From an uncultured Scytonema sp. (GTDB lineage: Bacteria > Cyanobacteriota > Cyanobacteriia > Cyanobacteriales > Nostocaceae), in contig CALMVQ010000213.1 in the NCBI GenBank assembly GCA_937873135.1, positions 1-64,000 on the forward strand: a stretch of DNA of 64,000 nt. Reading direction: 5' to 3'. Shown here in pieces: positions 37,456 to 46,794 of the stretch. The notes beneath the pieces are model-generated. The model was not told the DNA's origin, made no database searches, and was given only the letters and a program-made list of their open reading frames with translations. Positions within the stretch are counted from its first letter, which is position 1. Each line of letters opens with the position of its first letter. The position numbers were made by a program, and so were the translations under genes.

Positions 37456-39945
37456 CTACTGTTTTACTAAACAAAACTTATACTGTGCCTTTTTCTCAGA
37501 CTGACAAACTTTGACTAACACACCCAGCTTATTTTTAGATTCGGAATCGACTTTGCGATCGTGCGATTCATCAAATTTCACTGTTCCTGTCGCACCTTGA
37601 ATTGAAAATTTCGGATCGTTTAAGACGTCGTATAAACCTTGGCGAGTGGGATTATTCCCTTGCTTCTTCAGCCCTTCCACAATGACTTGAGCTGCATCAT
37701 AAGCTGTAATAGTTCGCCATCCGACAAATTGAGCTCCCCAAAAGCTGATGGATTCTCTTTGAAACCATTGGGGGGTGAGATCTGCATGTGCAGGGACAGC
37801 AAGTATCAAGTCTTTAGCTTTATCGCCGAAGGATAGCTTATCGTCACTGTACAAAGCATCTCCACCTAACAAAGGTATTTTACTACTATTCAGTTCAATG
37901 GCCAATAACACCTTTTCTGTTGCTTCGTCAGCGCTTAAAGCTAGCATGACTAACTTTGCGCCTAGTGCCTTTGGCGAGCATTCATCCATCCTATACTTGG
38001 AGACATCACACGAAATAACGTCGGAAGCCGCAAACTTTTTCTCAAATGCTTCTTTAAGAGATGTGCTATATTTCTGTTCAGAGTTGAAAAAAATAGCGGC
38101 TTTTCCAGAACCTATATTTCTCTGTGCATACTGAAATAAATTGTCAGCAGCAACGGTGTCACTGGGAGACGTGCGGAAAACATACTTGCTTAAATTAAAC
38201 TGATAGCCAGAAGTGCTAGAGTGCAACTGTCTGACAGCGGTACTTGTGGGAGAAACTGTCACAAGTTGATTGCTTTGGTAAATCTCTCCTGCTGTCACAG
38301 TATCATCACTGCTGAAATGACCAACAACCCCTAAAATATTATTGACTATCTTCTCTGGAATATTGTTCTTTGCAAGATCCAAAGCAACTTTTTTGGCTAT
38401 ATCAGGGTTATTGTCGTCCTTAACAATTAAAACCTGTAACAATCGCCCTTGGATACCATCTTCTTTATTATTTAAATTATCCTGAACGTGGGCAACCCCA
38501 CGAAGCATTTGTGCGGCAATCTTACTAAATTGAGGTTTCCCGTTGATGGGAACCACGATTGCAATTGTGAGGGGATTATTACTGATGTTGGCTTTAGCAT
38601 TGTTTAAAAAGACTTGTGTTTCAGAATTAGCAGAGCAATTAATATCATGAGAAGCTTTAAATAAATCTATGGCAGCTTGGAATTTGTCCTTAGCAACTGG
38701 AAAATTTTGAGCGGCAAAAGCTTGGATTCCTTCTTTCTTTTTCTCATAAGCTTGTTGACATTTTGGAGATAAATTGCTTATGTCGCTTTCATTGAATAAA
38801 GATTTTTCTCCCAAGCTGAAGTAATTTGCCGGAAGTTGAGGCTGTTGGAGAGAAGTCAAAATTTTGTAAATTATGGCGACAATTGCGATCGCCGCAACAC
38901 TTGCCGAACCAACCAAACCCACTTTCCACCACTTCCAACTCTGTTGTTTCAACGCCTGTAGTATCTGCTCAGCAGATTGAAATCTATCTGGTGGAAAAGG
39001 CGATAACATTTTGTCTAATATCGCTGCAAAACGTTTAGTAACTGTAGTATGTTTTTTCCATTCCTCAAGATCATAAGGAATCCCTATGTTGCCTGGATTT
39101 TCCCCTGTTAGCAGAAAAACACATGTAGCAGCTAAAGAATACAAATCTGATGAAAACTGTACCCTTTTTGCATTTATTTGTTCAGGCGGTGAAAACCCTG
39201 GAGTAAGTATCAAAGTCTCATTTTCGGATGCCCCCTCCTCTACGACTTGTATGACTTGTTTGACTGCACCAAAGTCTATTAAGTAGAGCTTCTTATCCTT
39301 TTTACGACAGACAATATTCGAGGGTTTAATATCTCTATGGATCACTCCTTTCCCACGCTCATCACTATACTCATGAGTATATTTTAAGATTTCTAACATC
39401 TGTTTGAGAATTTCTATAACTTCAGCTTCAGAAAAATTTTTTCCTTGTACTTTTCGCTCTTCTAACTCTTTCAATAAATCATAGCCATCAATATATTCCT
39501 GCACTAAGTAAAAGAATTTTTGCGGTTCTCCTAATTGGGTAACACCTCGAGAGTCAACAGGTTCTACTAACTCAAAAAATGCATACAATCGAGGTATCTG
39601 TGTGTGGTTCAAACCATCCAAAACCTTTGCCTCTCTGCGAAATAACCGTTCTACTGTTTGCAACTGTGATGGTTGCAGAGGTTTTATTGGATGTAATTGT
39701 TTGATAACTCTTACTGCTGGTTCTTCTGCTGCAGTATTCAGATCCAATGCACAAAACGTTCTCCCGAACCCTCCCGAACCTAATTCTTTTCTTGGCAAGT
39801 ATTGATTTGCTAGAATTAAAGGCATACCACAGTGAACACAATACTGCTGTTGTCTAAACGCGGTATGTCTCAAACTTTCCAGGAGTTCATCAGCAATATC
39901 ATTTTCATTCCTTTGGCAACCAGGGCGGGTGCAGTAAACTTTCAT
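37456..39945 (-). CDS. Receptor-like Ser/Thr kinase with ABC-type ligand-binding domain
   Basis: An 829-residue fusion. N-terminal zinc ribbon with two Cys pairs (CTRPGC, residues 5-10, and CVHCG, about 36-40); a protein kinase (about 50-330) with GSGGFGRTF, the Lys in VRVIKQL, catalytic HRDIKPSNIV and LIDFGAVKQV; one membrane segment (about 345-363); then a linker and a branched-chain amino acid receptor-type domain (about 455-810; AIVVPINGKPQFSKIAAQM, GVVGHFSSDDT). The topology puts the kinase in the cytoplasm and the binding domain in the periplasm, so a small ligand could control phosphorylation. The ligand and targets are not visible. Confidence 0.9.
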   Translation of the reverse strand: MKVYCTRPGCQRNENDIADELLESLRHTAFRQQQYCVHCGMPLILANQYLPRKELGSGGFGRTFCALDLNTAAEEPAVRVIKQLHPIKPLQPSQLQTVERLFRREAKVLDGLNHTQIPRLYAFFELVEPVDSRGVTQLGEPQKFFYLVQEYIDGYDLLKELEERKVQGKNFSEAEVIEILKQMLEILKYTHEYSDERGKGVIHRDIKPSNIVCRKKDKKLYLIDFGAVKQVIQVVEEGASENETLILTPGFSPPEQINAKRVQFSSDLYSLAATCVFLLTGENPGNIGIPYDLEEWKKHTTVTKRFAAILDKMLSPFPPDRFQSAEQILQALKQQSWKWWKVGLVGSASVAAIAIVAIIYKILTSLQQPQLPANYFSLGEKSLFNESDISNLSPKCQQAYEKKKEGIQAFAAQNFPVAKDKFQAAIDLFKASHDINCSANSETQVFLNNAKANISNNPLTIAIVVPINGKPQFSKIAAQMLRGVAHVQDNLNNKEDGIQGRLLQVLIVKDDNNPDIAKKVALDLAKNNIPEKIVNNILGVVGHFSSDDTVTAGEIYQSNQLVTVSPTSTAVRQLHSSTSGYQFNLSKYVFRTSPSDTVAADNLFQYAQRNIGSGKAAIFFNSEQKYSTSLKEAFEKKFAASDVISCDVSKYRMDECSPKALGAKLVMLALSADEATEKVLLAIELNSSKIPLLGGDALYSDDKLSFGDKAKDLILAVPAHADLTPQWFQRESISFWGAQFVGWRTITAYDAAQVIVEGLKKQGNNPTRQGLYDVLNDPKFSIQGATGTVKFDESHDRKVDSESKNKLGVLVKVCQSEKKAQYKFCLVKQ

Positions 39946-40185
39946 TTATTTAACCTTATCTTTTAATTTTCCTAAAAATTAAATAATAAATATTTTAGTG
40001 ATGAAATATCTCTTCATTAACACATTATAGATATAACCGTCTATCGACCTCAGCAAATAGTTAACTTTGCGTTCTCCGAAGGATAAATAGTCAGTATATT
40101 TGTTCTTTTCATAGCTTAACCTACATGAACTCAGCTTTTCTACACAATATTTTACAAATTATTATCAAAACGAAAAAATCAGAAA

Positions 40186-40347
40186 TTATACTGAGATTTT
40201 GTTTGCTAGTTCTGCCAGCGATGCATTCCTCAAACATCCTGTAAAAACCTTTCTTCCTGAATCTACAATATCACCCTCCAGGCTAACGCCATTTCCCCGA
40301 CGCCCTAAGGATACTACAGTTGTTGTTTTCATAAGGTGCATATTCAT
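40186..40347 (-). CDS. Possible small protein, 53 residues
   Basis: An open frame too short for usual calling: MKTTTVVSLGRRGNGVSLEG then DIVDSGRKVFTGCLRNASLA after the first five residues. The composition is protein-like, but no ribosome-binding site precedes the ATG at 40347, nor that at 40332. I do not recognise it; it could also be the end of a decayed gene. Confidence 0.25.
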   Translation of the reverse strand: MNMHLMKTTTVVSLGRRGNGVSLEGDIVDSGRKVFTGCLRNASLAELANKISV

Positions 40348-40687
40348 GCTCGAATTGGTATAAACAGGTTATTCGTACTTTGAATGACAAGAGTAAACTT
40401 CCACTCCCTAGGAATGCTTTTGACCATTGATGAATCATCTACGGGACTCTCGCTATCTAAAACAATAATAAAAATTTCTGTTCTATAAAATACGTTGTTC
40501 ACATATTTTACCCACCTATTGCAGCAGATGCTCCATTTTTTCCTAGGTGTGGAAAAAATTGCCAGTGAACACCACGAATTTTTCCGACAGAAAAGTACAT
40601 AATAGCTGTTAAAGAAGTTAATACTCTACTTAGCACTCTTTCTCTGTTCTAACGATCAGGTAAATCAAGTTATCGATGAGGCGATCG

Positions 40688-40845
40688 CTATCCACACAGC
40701 ATTTCCTGAGAAATCATAAAATGCACTAGCGTTCCGACGAAAGTTTGTGCTGTTGCTTCTGGATCAAGAAGCCTAAGTTCAGCACAAGACGCGAGATATT
40801 GACCGAGAAGCGCAATAATTGGTTTATCAATAGTTTTGACAAAGA
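40688..40845 (-). pseudogene. TetR-family regulator C-terminal fossil
   Basis: One minus-strand frame reads KPIIALLGQYLASCAELRLL then DPEATAQTFVGTLVHFMISQ and ends EMLCG. This is the ligand-domain C-terminus typical of AcrR/TetR regulators. An in-frame stop lies just upstream and the DNA-binding half is missing. Confidence 0.55.
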
Positions 40846-41063
40846 TTCAACGTCAAGATTTACAACTACGTGGTACTAGTACAGTGGGCGCGGAAATAAA
40901 CCACCCATCTGAAATAGGTAAAAAGCTTATAAAGTAGGTGTTCTGTCTTTTTACTTTTTACTTTTTACTTTTGCCTTGTTGTACTAGGTTTGATTCTTTG
41001 CCGGATGATGAGTAAAATAATGAACCAATTCCCTTCCGTCTCCTGTCTCCTTGAGGTTTTCAG

Positions 41064-42224
41064 ATGAAGCTACCACAAAAATTAATGCTACTGGGTTCAG
41101 GAGAACTCGGTAAAGAATTTGTCATTGCGGCTCAACGTCTTGGTAATTATGTAATTGCTGTTGATCGCTATGCCAATGCTCCGGCTATGCAAGTTGCTAA
41201 TTGTTGTGAGGTCATTTCCATGCTGAGTGCTGATGATTTGGAGACTATTGTTACTAAGCATCAGCCTGATTTTATTATACCAGAAATAGAAGCAATTAGA
41301 ACCGAAAAACTTCTGGAATTTGAGCAAAAAGGCTTCACTGTGATCCCAACTGCGGCAGCAACTAACTACACAATGAACCGTGATAGAATAAGGAACCTTG
41401 CTCATGACAAGTTAGGCATTCGCACTGCTAAATATGCTTATGCGATCGCCCTAGAAGAGTTGATTGCTGTTTCTCTTGAAATCGGGTTTCCCAATGTTGT
41501 CAAACCTGTGATGTCATCTTCAGGCAAAGGGCAATCTGTTGTTAAAGAAAAGAGTGAAGTTGAGAAGGCTTGGTTGTATGCGATCGCCAATTCCAGAGGT
41601 GATAGCCAAAAAGTAATAGTCGAAGAGTTTATTGATTTTGAGATTGAGATTACTTTACTGACAATTAAGCAGTGGAATGCACCAACAATTTTCTGTTCTC
41701 CGATTGGTCATCGTCAAGAAAGAGGAGATTATCAAGAATCTTGGCAACCCGCAGAAATTTCCGAAAATATGATAGTCTCAGCACAGACAATAGCCAAAAA
41801 AGTCACAGATGCATTAGGAGGAGCGGGAATTTTCGGAGTTGAATTTTTTCTTACCAAAGACGAAGTGATTTTTTCCGAAGTTTCCCCTAGACCTCATGAC
41901 ACGGGAATGGTAACATTAATATCGCAAAATCTCAACGAATTTGAACTACACCTCAGAGCAATTCTCGGGTTGCCCATTCCGCATATACAACAGTTAGGTC
42001 CTGCTGCCAGTGCTGTCATTTTAGCTACGGAACATTCAGATACTGTAGCATTCACAGGTGTAGCTGAGGCACTTTCAGAGAAAGATGTAGATATCCGCCT
42101 ATTCGGGAAACCTCACGCCCATCCTTATCGGCGGATGGGAGTGGCTTTAGCTAAAGGAAATAACATTCAGCAAGCGCGGGAAAAAGCGACAAAAGCAGCA
42201 AGTCAGATAAAGTTGGCTTCGTAG
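41064..42224 (+). CDS. purT: Formate-dependent GAR transformylase
   Basis: A 386-residue ATP-grasp enzyme that formylates glycinamide ribonucleotide with formate and ATP (purine synthesis, third step). MLLGSGELGKEFVIAAQRLG starts the N-terminal domain, PVMSSSGKGQSVV is the ATP-grasp loop, and FGVEFFLTKDEVIFSEVSPR with HDTGMVTLISQ gives the metal and substrate sites. Length typical. It is followed by a good terminator and therefore monocistronic. Confidence 0.95.
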   Translation: MKLPQKLMLLGSGELGKEFVIAAQRLGNYVIAVDRYANAPAMQVANCCEVISMLSADDLETIVTKHQPDFIIPEIEAIRTEKLLEFEQKGFTVIPTAAATNYTMNRDRIRNLAHDKLGIRTAKYAYAIALEELIAVSLEIGFPNVVKPVMSSSGKGQSVVKEKSEVEKAWLYAIANSRGDSQKVIVEEFIDFEIEITLLTIKQWNAPTIFCSPIGHRQERGDYQESWQPAEISENMIVSAQTIAKKVTDALGGAGIFGVEFFLTKDEVIFSEVSPRPHDTGMVTLISQNLNEFELHLRAILGLPIPHIQQLGPAASAVILATEHSDTVAFTGVAEALSEKDVDIRLFGKPHAHPYRRMGVALAKGNNIQQAREKATKAASQIKLAS

Positions 42225-42230
42225 ACAGAG

Positions 42231-42268
42231 CCCCGACTTCTGCGAAGTCGGGGATCTTGTTTTTCACA
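42231..42268 (+). terminator. Terminator after purT
   Basis: CCCCGACTTC, loop TGC, GAAGTCGGGG (42231-42253) and then ATCTTGTTTTT. It begins 7 bases after the purT stop. The same arm sequence recurs in hairpins at 53244, 54553 and 57819. Confidence 0.85.
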
Positions 42269-42473
42269 AACAACCAGCGAAATGATAAGATAAATGACCT
42301 TCAAGATGTCAATTATTTCTACAATCGGTTCTTTTAATTTGTCAACGCATTGTAGCTTTTCTTGATTATGTCTTATTTATACTGGAAATCGCCGGAATTA
42401 AATATTTTGACGCTAGAAGCACGTCGAGTGTTAGATGATAAAAGTGAATAAATCTGTACATTTAGGAGTCCCC

Positions 42474-42719
42474 ATGAAAGCAATTAAAGTTATGGCAACC
42501 ATTAATGAGTATGGGCAACTAACTTTAGATCATCCCTTAATGATAGATCAGAATAGTCGAGTTGAAGTAATTGTCCTCATCCCAGAAATAGCAGGTATTG
42601 ATGAAGACGAGCCATCCAAAAAAGCGATTATAGAAGATTTTCGTCAAGCTTGGCATGAAGCTATGACTGGACAAACGATTCCCGTGACTCAACTTTGGGA
42701 AGGACTTGAAGATGTCTGA
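42474..42719 (+). CDS. Type II antitoxin-like protein
   Basis: An 81-residue protein, MKAIKVMATINEYGQLTLDH onward, whose first half is a beta-rich AbrB/RelB-like dimer module and second half acidic and helical, as in antitoxins. TAGGAG lies 7 bases before the ATG at 42474; the longer frame from 42435 is not preferred. It overlaps the toxin gene by 8 bases. It would bind and silence the toxin and repress its own promoter. Confidence 0.75.
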   Translation: MKAIKVMATINEYGQLTLDHPLMIDQNSRVEVIVLIPEIAGIDEDEPSKKAIIEDFRQAWHEAMTGQTIPVTQLWEGLEDV

Positions 42720-43086
42720 GCAATCGTTGATTCAAGTTGAAGCCGCACCAACCTTTAACCGCAATCTACGCTTACTTGCCAAGAAATATCGGAGTATTCG
42801 TAATGATGTACAACCCATAATTGAACAACTGGAACAGGGAGAGTTACTTGGAGATCAGATATCTGGGATTGGTTATGCCGTTTTTAAGCTGCGAGTCCGA
42901 AATAGCGACGTTCAAAAAGGTAAAAGTGGTGGCTACCGTCTCATTTATTACCTGAAAACAGCAACGGGTATCATTCTACTCACTATTTATACTAAATCTG
43001 AACAAGCTGATATCGCAGCAGATGACATTAGAAGTATTATTGCTAAGTATGAACAAAGTGAAGTTAAAGATCAAGAAAATCTATAA
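42712..43086 (+). CDS. RelE/ParE-family toxin
   Basis: A 124-residue basic protein. The RelE fold pattern is clear: TFNRNLRLLAKKYRSIRNDV (helices), YAVFKLRVRNSD, then SGGYRLIYYLK and IILLTIYTKSEQADI with the C-terminal strand and helix. The start is ATG at 42712, inside the antitoxin's 3' end. Members are ribosome-dependent mRNA nucleases or gyrase poisons; which is not resolved here. Confidence 0.82.
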   Translation: MSEQSLIQVEAAPTFNRNLRLLAKKYRSIRNDVQPIIEQLEQGELLGDQISGIGYAVFKLRVRNSDVQKGKSGGYRLIYYLKTATGIILLTIYTKSEQADIAADDIRSIIAKYEQSEVKDQENL

Positions 43087-43597
43087 AACACTCTCTTAAA
43101 TAGTTGAAATATTTTTCCGAAATAGACTAAAAGACTTTTGTAGTAGCTTCTTGTTCATTTCCACAGAATGAGAACAAGGGCAAACTTAAATGTTGAAGCA
43201 CGTCAGCCGAATCCGCATTGATAAAATCCAAAACAAGATGAAGAATTATTTTTTAAAACTGATTGATAAAATTCTGTACTCCGCGCAAGCAGTAATTGAC
43301 TCAATCAATGACTATCTGAAAAACATTACTACTAAGACTTACACACTTTACAAATCAACTCTTGTGTGCATAACACTCTAGCGCCAATTTGCGTGTGATT
43401 CTGCAATAGTTAGATCAAGCAAGAATTTCCCATTTCTATCTCACTCATGCATAAGTTGATTTTGCTTGCACCTAATTAGGGCTTGCTGAAAAAGTCAGAC
43501 AAAAGCACGATAGGGATTGAATAGTTGCTCAACAAGGGGTGTATATAATTTTGTCTTATTTGCAGGGCGGTAATTGATAATTTTCAATGATAGAAAA
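43087..43597. other. Intergenic region beside transposase fossil
   Basis: A 63-residue frame (43190-43381) has no ribosome-binding site and is not called. At about 43480, GGGCTTGCTGAAAAAG resembles the terminal inverted repeat of IS elements that carry the transposase type found at 43598, so it probably marks that element's end. Confidence 0.4.
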
Positions 43598-44008
43598 CTA
43601 TAAAAAAGGTGTCGGTTTCAAAAATAGATATAAAAAAGCATAAAACAGTCGTGAGATCTGAGTAGAAAGATTCATGACTAAAAAAGTAACAGCAATTGCA
43701 GTTTGAGAGGTATGAGAAAGTTTCGCCATTACTCTACCTAAGCTAAATCTTCTTTTAGCTTGTCCCTTACGGGTTCGCCAGTTGCTTCAAGTCGGGGAAC
43801 CCGCCCAACGCACTGGCTCACCAAATTTTCCTTCAATACAATTACGAATCCTTTCATCTTCTAAAGCTTGTTTCTTTTTTTCTTTACTAACATTGGCTGG
43901 TGGTCTTCCCAAAGGTGGTCCACTAATTCTAATAGCTCTTTCTGTGCACCAAGCTCGATTTTCTCTTGTCCGATAGATTTTATCAAAACGATTATTCTTC
44001 CGATTTCA
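43598..44008 (-). pseudogene. IS5/IS1182-like transposase fossil, interrupted
   Basis: C-terminal part of a DDE transposase: RFDKIYRTRENRAWCTERAI, RISGPPLGRPPANVSKEKKK, EDERIRNCIEGKFG, then after an interruption QAKRRFSLGRVMAKLSHTSQ and TAIAVTFLVMNLSTQ to a stop at 43598. EGKFGQ-x-KRRFSL is continuous in intact relatives; here a 56-59-base palindromic element with a stop splits it. The N-terminal half is gone. It is inactive. Confidence 0.85.
43763..43820. repeat. Palindromic element inside the transposase fossil
   Basis: The sequence from CCCTTACGGGTTCGCCAG to CACTGGCTC interrupts the transposase between EGKFG and QAKRRF. It has inverted parts CGCCAGT and ACTGGCT. A related copy lies at 33909-33953. 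Confidence 0.75.
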
Positions 44009-44156
44009 CTATCCCCTTTATGCAACTAGCTTTACCACTGTATGAAAAGCACAATAAGGCGAAGAGTTACTATAGGACGACATCCTTATAAAATACTGTA
44101 AATATGGGTTCTCCTTAATTTGCTCTACTGTTTCACAATCGCTTATTCCTATTTAC

Positions 44157-44182
44157 AAACCCACACTTTTAAGTGTGGGTTT
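44157..44182 (-). terminator. Hairpin after cinA
   Basis: AACCCACACTT, a short loop, AAGTGTGGGTT, with T residues on both sides. It lies 34 bases past the cinA stop on the minus strand. Confidence 0.7.
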
Positions 44183-44215
44183 CACTGTTAAGAGTTCCCT
44201 CTGAAACAGTAATAG

Positions 44216-45460
44216 CTAAGCTGCTAACTTCCGGCGCAAATTATCTAGAGCAGTACAGGCGCTAAGATGACGAATTAAAGATCTGCCTCTGGCTGTACCG
44301 AAGCGATACTCAAAACTTTTCACTTCATGAGGTCCAGCTAAACCAATATAGACTAAACCGACTGGCTTCGTCTCCGTACCACCATTAGGCCCGGCAATAC
44401 CAGTGATACTCAGTCCCCAAGTTGTACCCAGACGCGATCGCACTCCTGCTGCCATTTGTTCTGCCACAATCGAACTAACCGCCCCAAACTTTGCCAAGTC
44501 TTCTGGATTCACTCCCAACAGCCCAATTTTCACTGAGTTGTCATAGGAAATAACTCCACCGCAGAAGTAACTGGAACTACCAGAAATCTCTGTTAACATC
44601 TGCCCTAATCCACCACCGGTGCAGGATTCTGCCACCGAAAGAGTTTGTCCTGCTGCCAGTAATAACTGACCGACTACTGAAGCTAGAGTGTCATCATCGG
44701 CACCATAATAATCTAAGCCGGCGATGTCTTGGAGTTGTTTCTCAACAGGCGCAATTAAATCTTGTGCTGCCGCTTCATTTGCCGCTTGAGCAGAAACTCG
44801 TAATTTAACTTCACCCTTACTAGCATAAGGTGCTACCGTTGGATTAGGCATGTTGAGATAAGCCGCAACTTTTTCTGCCAAAGCCGACTCAGCAATCCCC
44901 CAAAACTTTAACATCCGACTGTAAATAATTTCTTTGCCCCAACCTTGATTTTTCAAGTAAAGTACAGCTGTTTCTTCCCACATCCGGTGCATTTCACTTG
45001 GTACCCCTGGAAAAGTAAAAATTGTTAATCCTGTCTGGGGTTGCCAAATAATACCGGGTGCCGTACCTGTAAAGTTAGGTAAAATTTCTGCTCCTTGGGG
45101 GATCAAAGCTTGCTTGCGGTTGCTTGGAGTCATGACTCGTCCCCGAAGAGCATATTTCTGAGAAATATCTTCAATAATTTCCGGACGTTCTACTAGGGGG
45201 GCACCAAAAAAGTCGGCGATCGTTTCACAGGTGAGATCGTCTGGTGTCGGACCAAGCCCACCAGTAAATATCAGAATTTGCGCTCTTCGACAAGCAATTT
45301 CAATCACTTGCTTGAGCCGAGTGGGATTATCTCCTACCACTGTTTGATAAAAGTGGGGAATACCCAATCTAGCTAATTGCTGCGCTAAAAATTGAGCATT
45401 ACTATTGAGAATATCTCCCAACAGCATTTCTGTACCAACACAAATAATTTCTGCACTCAT
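44216..45460 (-). CDS. cinA: CinA-like protein (nicotinamide-nucleotide amidase)
   Basis: A 414-residue two-domain protein. The N-terminal MoCF-like domain (about 1-170) has LGDILNSNAQFLAQQLA and FTGGLGPTPDDLTCE; the C-terminal amidase domain (about 255-410) has SVAESCTGGGLGQMLTEI with its catalytic Ser, and VSYDNSVK-like GGVISYDNSVKIGLL. It recycles NMN to nicotinate mononucleotide; in some bacteria it is competence induced. Confidence 0.94.
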   Translation of the reverse strand: MSAEIICVGTEMLLGDILNSNAQFLAQQLARLGIPHFYQTVVGDNPTRLKQVIEIACRRAQILIFTGGLGPTPDDLTCETIADFFGAPLVERPEIIEDISQKYALRGRVMTPSNRKQALIPQGAEILPNFTGTAPGIIWQPQTGLTIFTFPGVPSEMHRMWEETAVLYLKNQGWGKEIIYSRMLKFWGIAESALAEKVAAYLNMPNPTVAPYASKGEVKLRVSAQAANEAAAQDLIAPVEKQLQDIAGLDYYGADDDTLASVVGQLLLAAGQTLSVAESCTGGGLGQMLTEISGSSSYFCGGVISYDNSVKIGLLGVNPEDLAKFGAVSSIVAEQMAAGVRSRLGTTWGLSITGIAGPNGGTETKPVGLVYIGLAGPHEVKSFEYRFGTARGRSLIRHLSACTALDNLRRKLAA

Positions 45461-45563
45461 AATAAATAGCTTTTAGCGATCAGCAGTTAGCGGTCAGCCT
45501 TTTCAGGCAACACCGCTAATCCATAGACTACCGCTTTTATGCGCTCAAGCTAAATGCTTTGAG

Positions 45564-46622
45564 CTATTGTTGTCTGGAGTTTTTCCAAACTTGCCAGCAA
45601 GTGCAGCTTAGCAGTGAGGTGGCACCGCAGGCGTAAGTAATACCACTGGGTATACCAGCAACAGCTAATGCCAAACTCCCAACCCACAGGGTTAAAGAGT
45701 AAATAAATAAAACGGTCAGTCTGTGAGATAAACCCGCGTGTAGCAATCTATGATGGAGATGGCTTTTATCAGCAATAAATGGTGATTTACCGCGCCGAAG
45801 TCGTGTCAAAATCACTGCTGACATATCGACAATCGGTACTGCTAAAATGAGATAAGGTAATAAGACCGCAGTGACAGCAGGAGTTTTCACAAGTCCAATA
45901 ATGCCGACTGCTGCTAAGGTGAAACCCATAAAATAAGACCCGCCATCTCCCATAAAAATTTGGGCAGGGTTGAAATTATAGCGGAGAAATCCTAAAGACG
46001 CACCCCCAAGTGCAGCCGCAATTAATGCTGCTGCTGGTTGGTGCATATACAAAGCAACAAAGAGCATAACGATAGAGGCGATTCCAGACACCCCAGCAGC
46101 TAGCCCATCCAAGCCGTCAATCCAATTAATCGCATTCACCATCCCTACCAGCCAAATGACTGTGATCGGCATCGAGAGCCAATTTAGATCAACCATCCCC
46201 ATTGTCGGAATGCTCAAAAATTCTATGCTTACGCCTGCTTTCCATGCACCAATGGCAACAACAATTTGCATAAAGAGGCGCAAGAATGGTGACAAATTTA
46301 ACAAATCGTCGGCTAAACCGATTAAGAAAAAGCCGATCCCGCCTAAGATGACACCCCAAATTTGCCATTCTTTTTCCGGCGACAAATGTCCGAATCCACC
46401 CAAGCACCAAACAATCATTAGAGAAATGATCGTACCAGTGAAGATAGAAACTCCTCCCAGACGCACCATCGGGCGTTGATGGACTTTTCTGTCTCCTGGT
46501 TTATCTAGCCGTCCACTTTTAATGCCAATGTTCCTGACATCGGGTATTGTCCAGAGAACGACGACAGCGGCAACGAGGAAAGCAATCAGATGATAAATCT
46601 GAGCAGGCATCTGTATGTTCAA
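45564..46622 (-). CDS. MraY/WecA-family glycosyl-1-phosphate transferase
   Basis: A 352-residue membrane enzyme (about ten membrane segments) that transfers a sugar-1-phosphate to undecaprenyl phosphate, starting synthesis of a cell-surface glycan. Motifs: RLGGVSIFTG, the Mg-binding LADDLLNLSPFLR, NAINWIDGLDGLAAGVS, GDGGSYFMGF and the C-terminal HLHHRLLHAG. The pattern is closer to WecA/TagO than to MraY. It lies 103 bases upstream of cinA on the same strand. Confidence 0.9.
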   Translation of the reverse strand: MNIQMPAQIYHLIAFLVAAVVVLWTIPDVRNIGIKSGRLDKPGDRKVHQRPMVRLGGVSIFTGTIISLMIVWCLGGFGHLSPEKEWQIWGVILGGIGFFLIGLADDLLNLSPFLRLFMQIVVAIGAWKAGVSIEFLSIPTMGMVDLNWLSMPITVIWLVGMVNAINWIDGLDGLAAGVSGIASIVMLFVALYMHQPAAALIAAALGGASLGFLRYNFNPAQIFMGDGGSYFMGFTLAAVGIIGLVKTPAVTAVLLPYLILAVPIVDMSAVILTRLRRGKSPFIADKSHLHHRLLHAGLSHRLTVLFIYSLTLWVGSLALAVAGIPSGITYACGATSLLSCTCWQVWKNSRQQ

Positions 46623-46794
46623 TGAGTAGGTTTCCAGACAAAAATACGTTGAGGTATTATGTCTACCTATATTTACTACAAATCAGACACCTATCAGCAG
46701 GACGATTTTAAATTAGTAGGGGCGGGTTTTATAGAAGTAACATTCAACTAGACGCAGGATATCGGTAAACCCGCCCCTACTCCTCAATCTAATT

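Larger units (their letters stand above)
39946..41063. other. 1.1-kb intergenic region
   Basis: Largely AT-rich. It holds two minor features described separately (a possible 53-residue frame at 40186-40347 and a TetR fossil at 40688-40845), and an STRR-like tract (TTTTTACTTTTTACT) at about 40950-40980 before purT. Nothing else is seen. Confidence 0.5.

Noticed and set aside
43190-43381. 63-residue frame
   Set aside because: No ribosome-binding site, AT-rich, no recognisable family.
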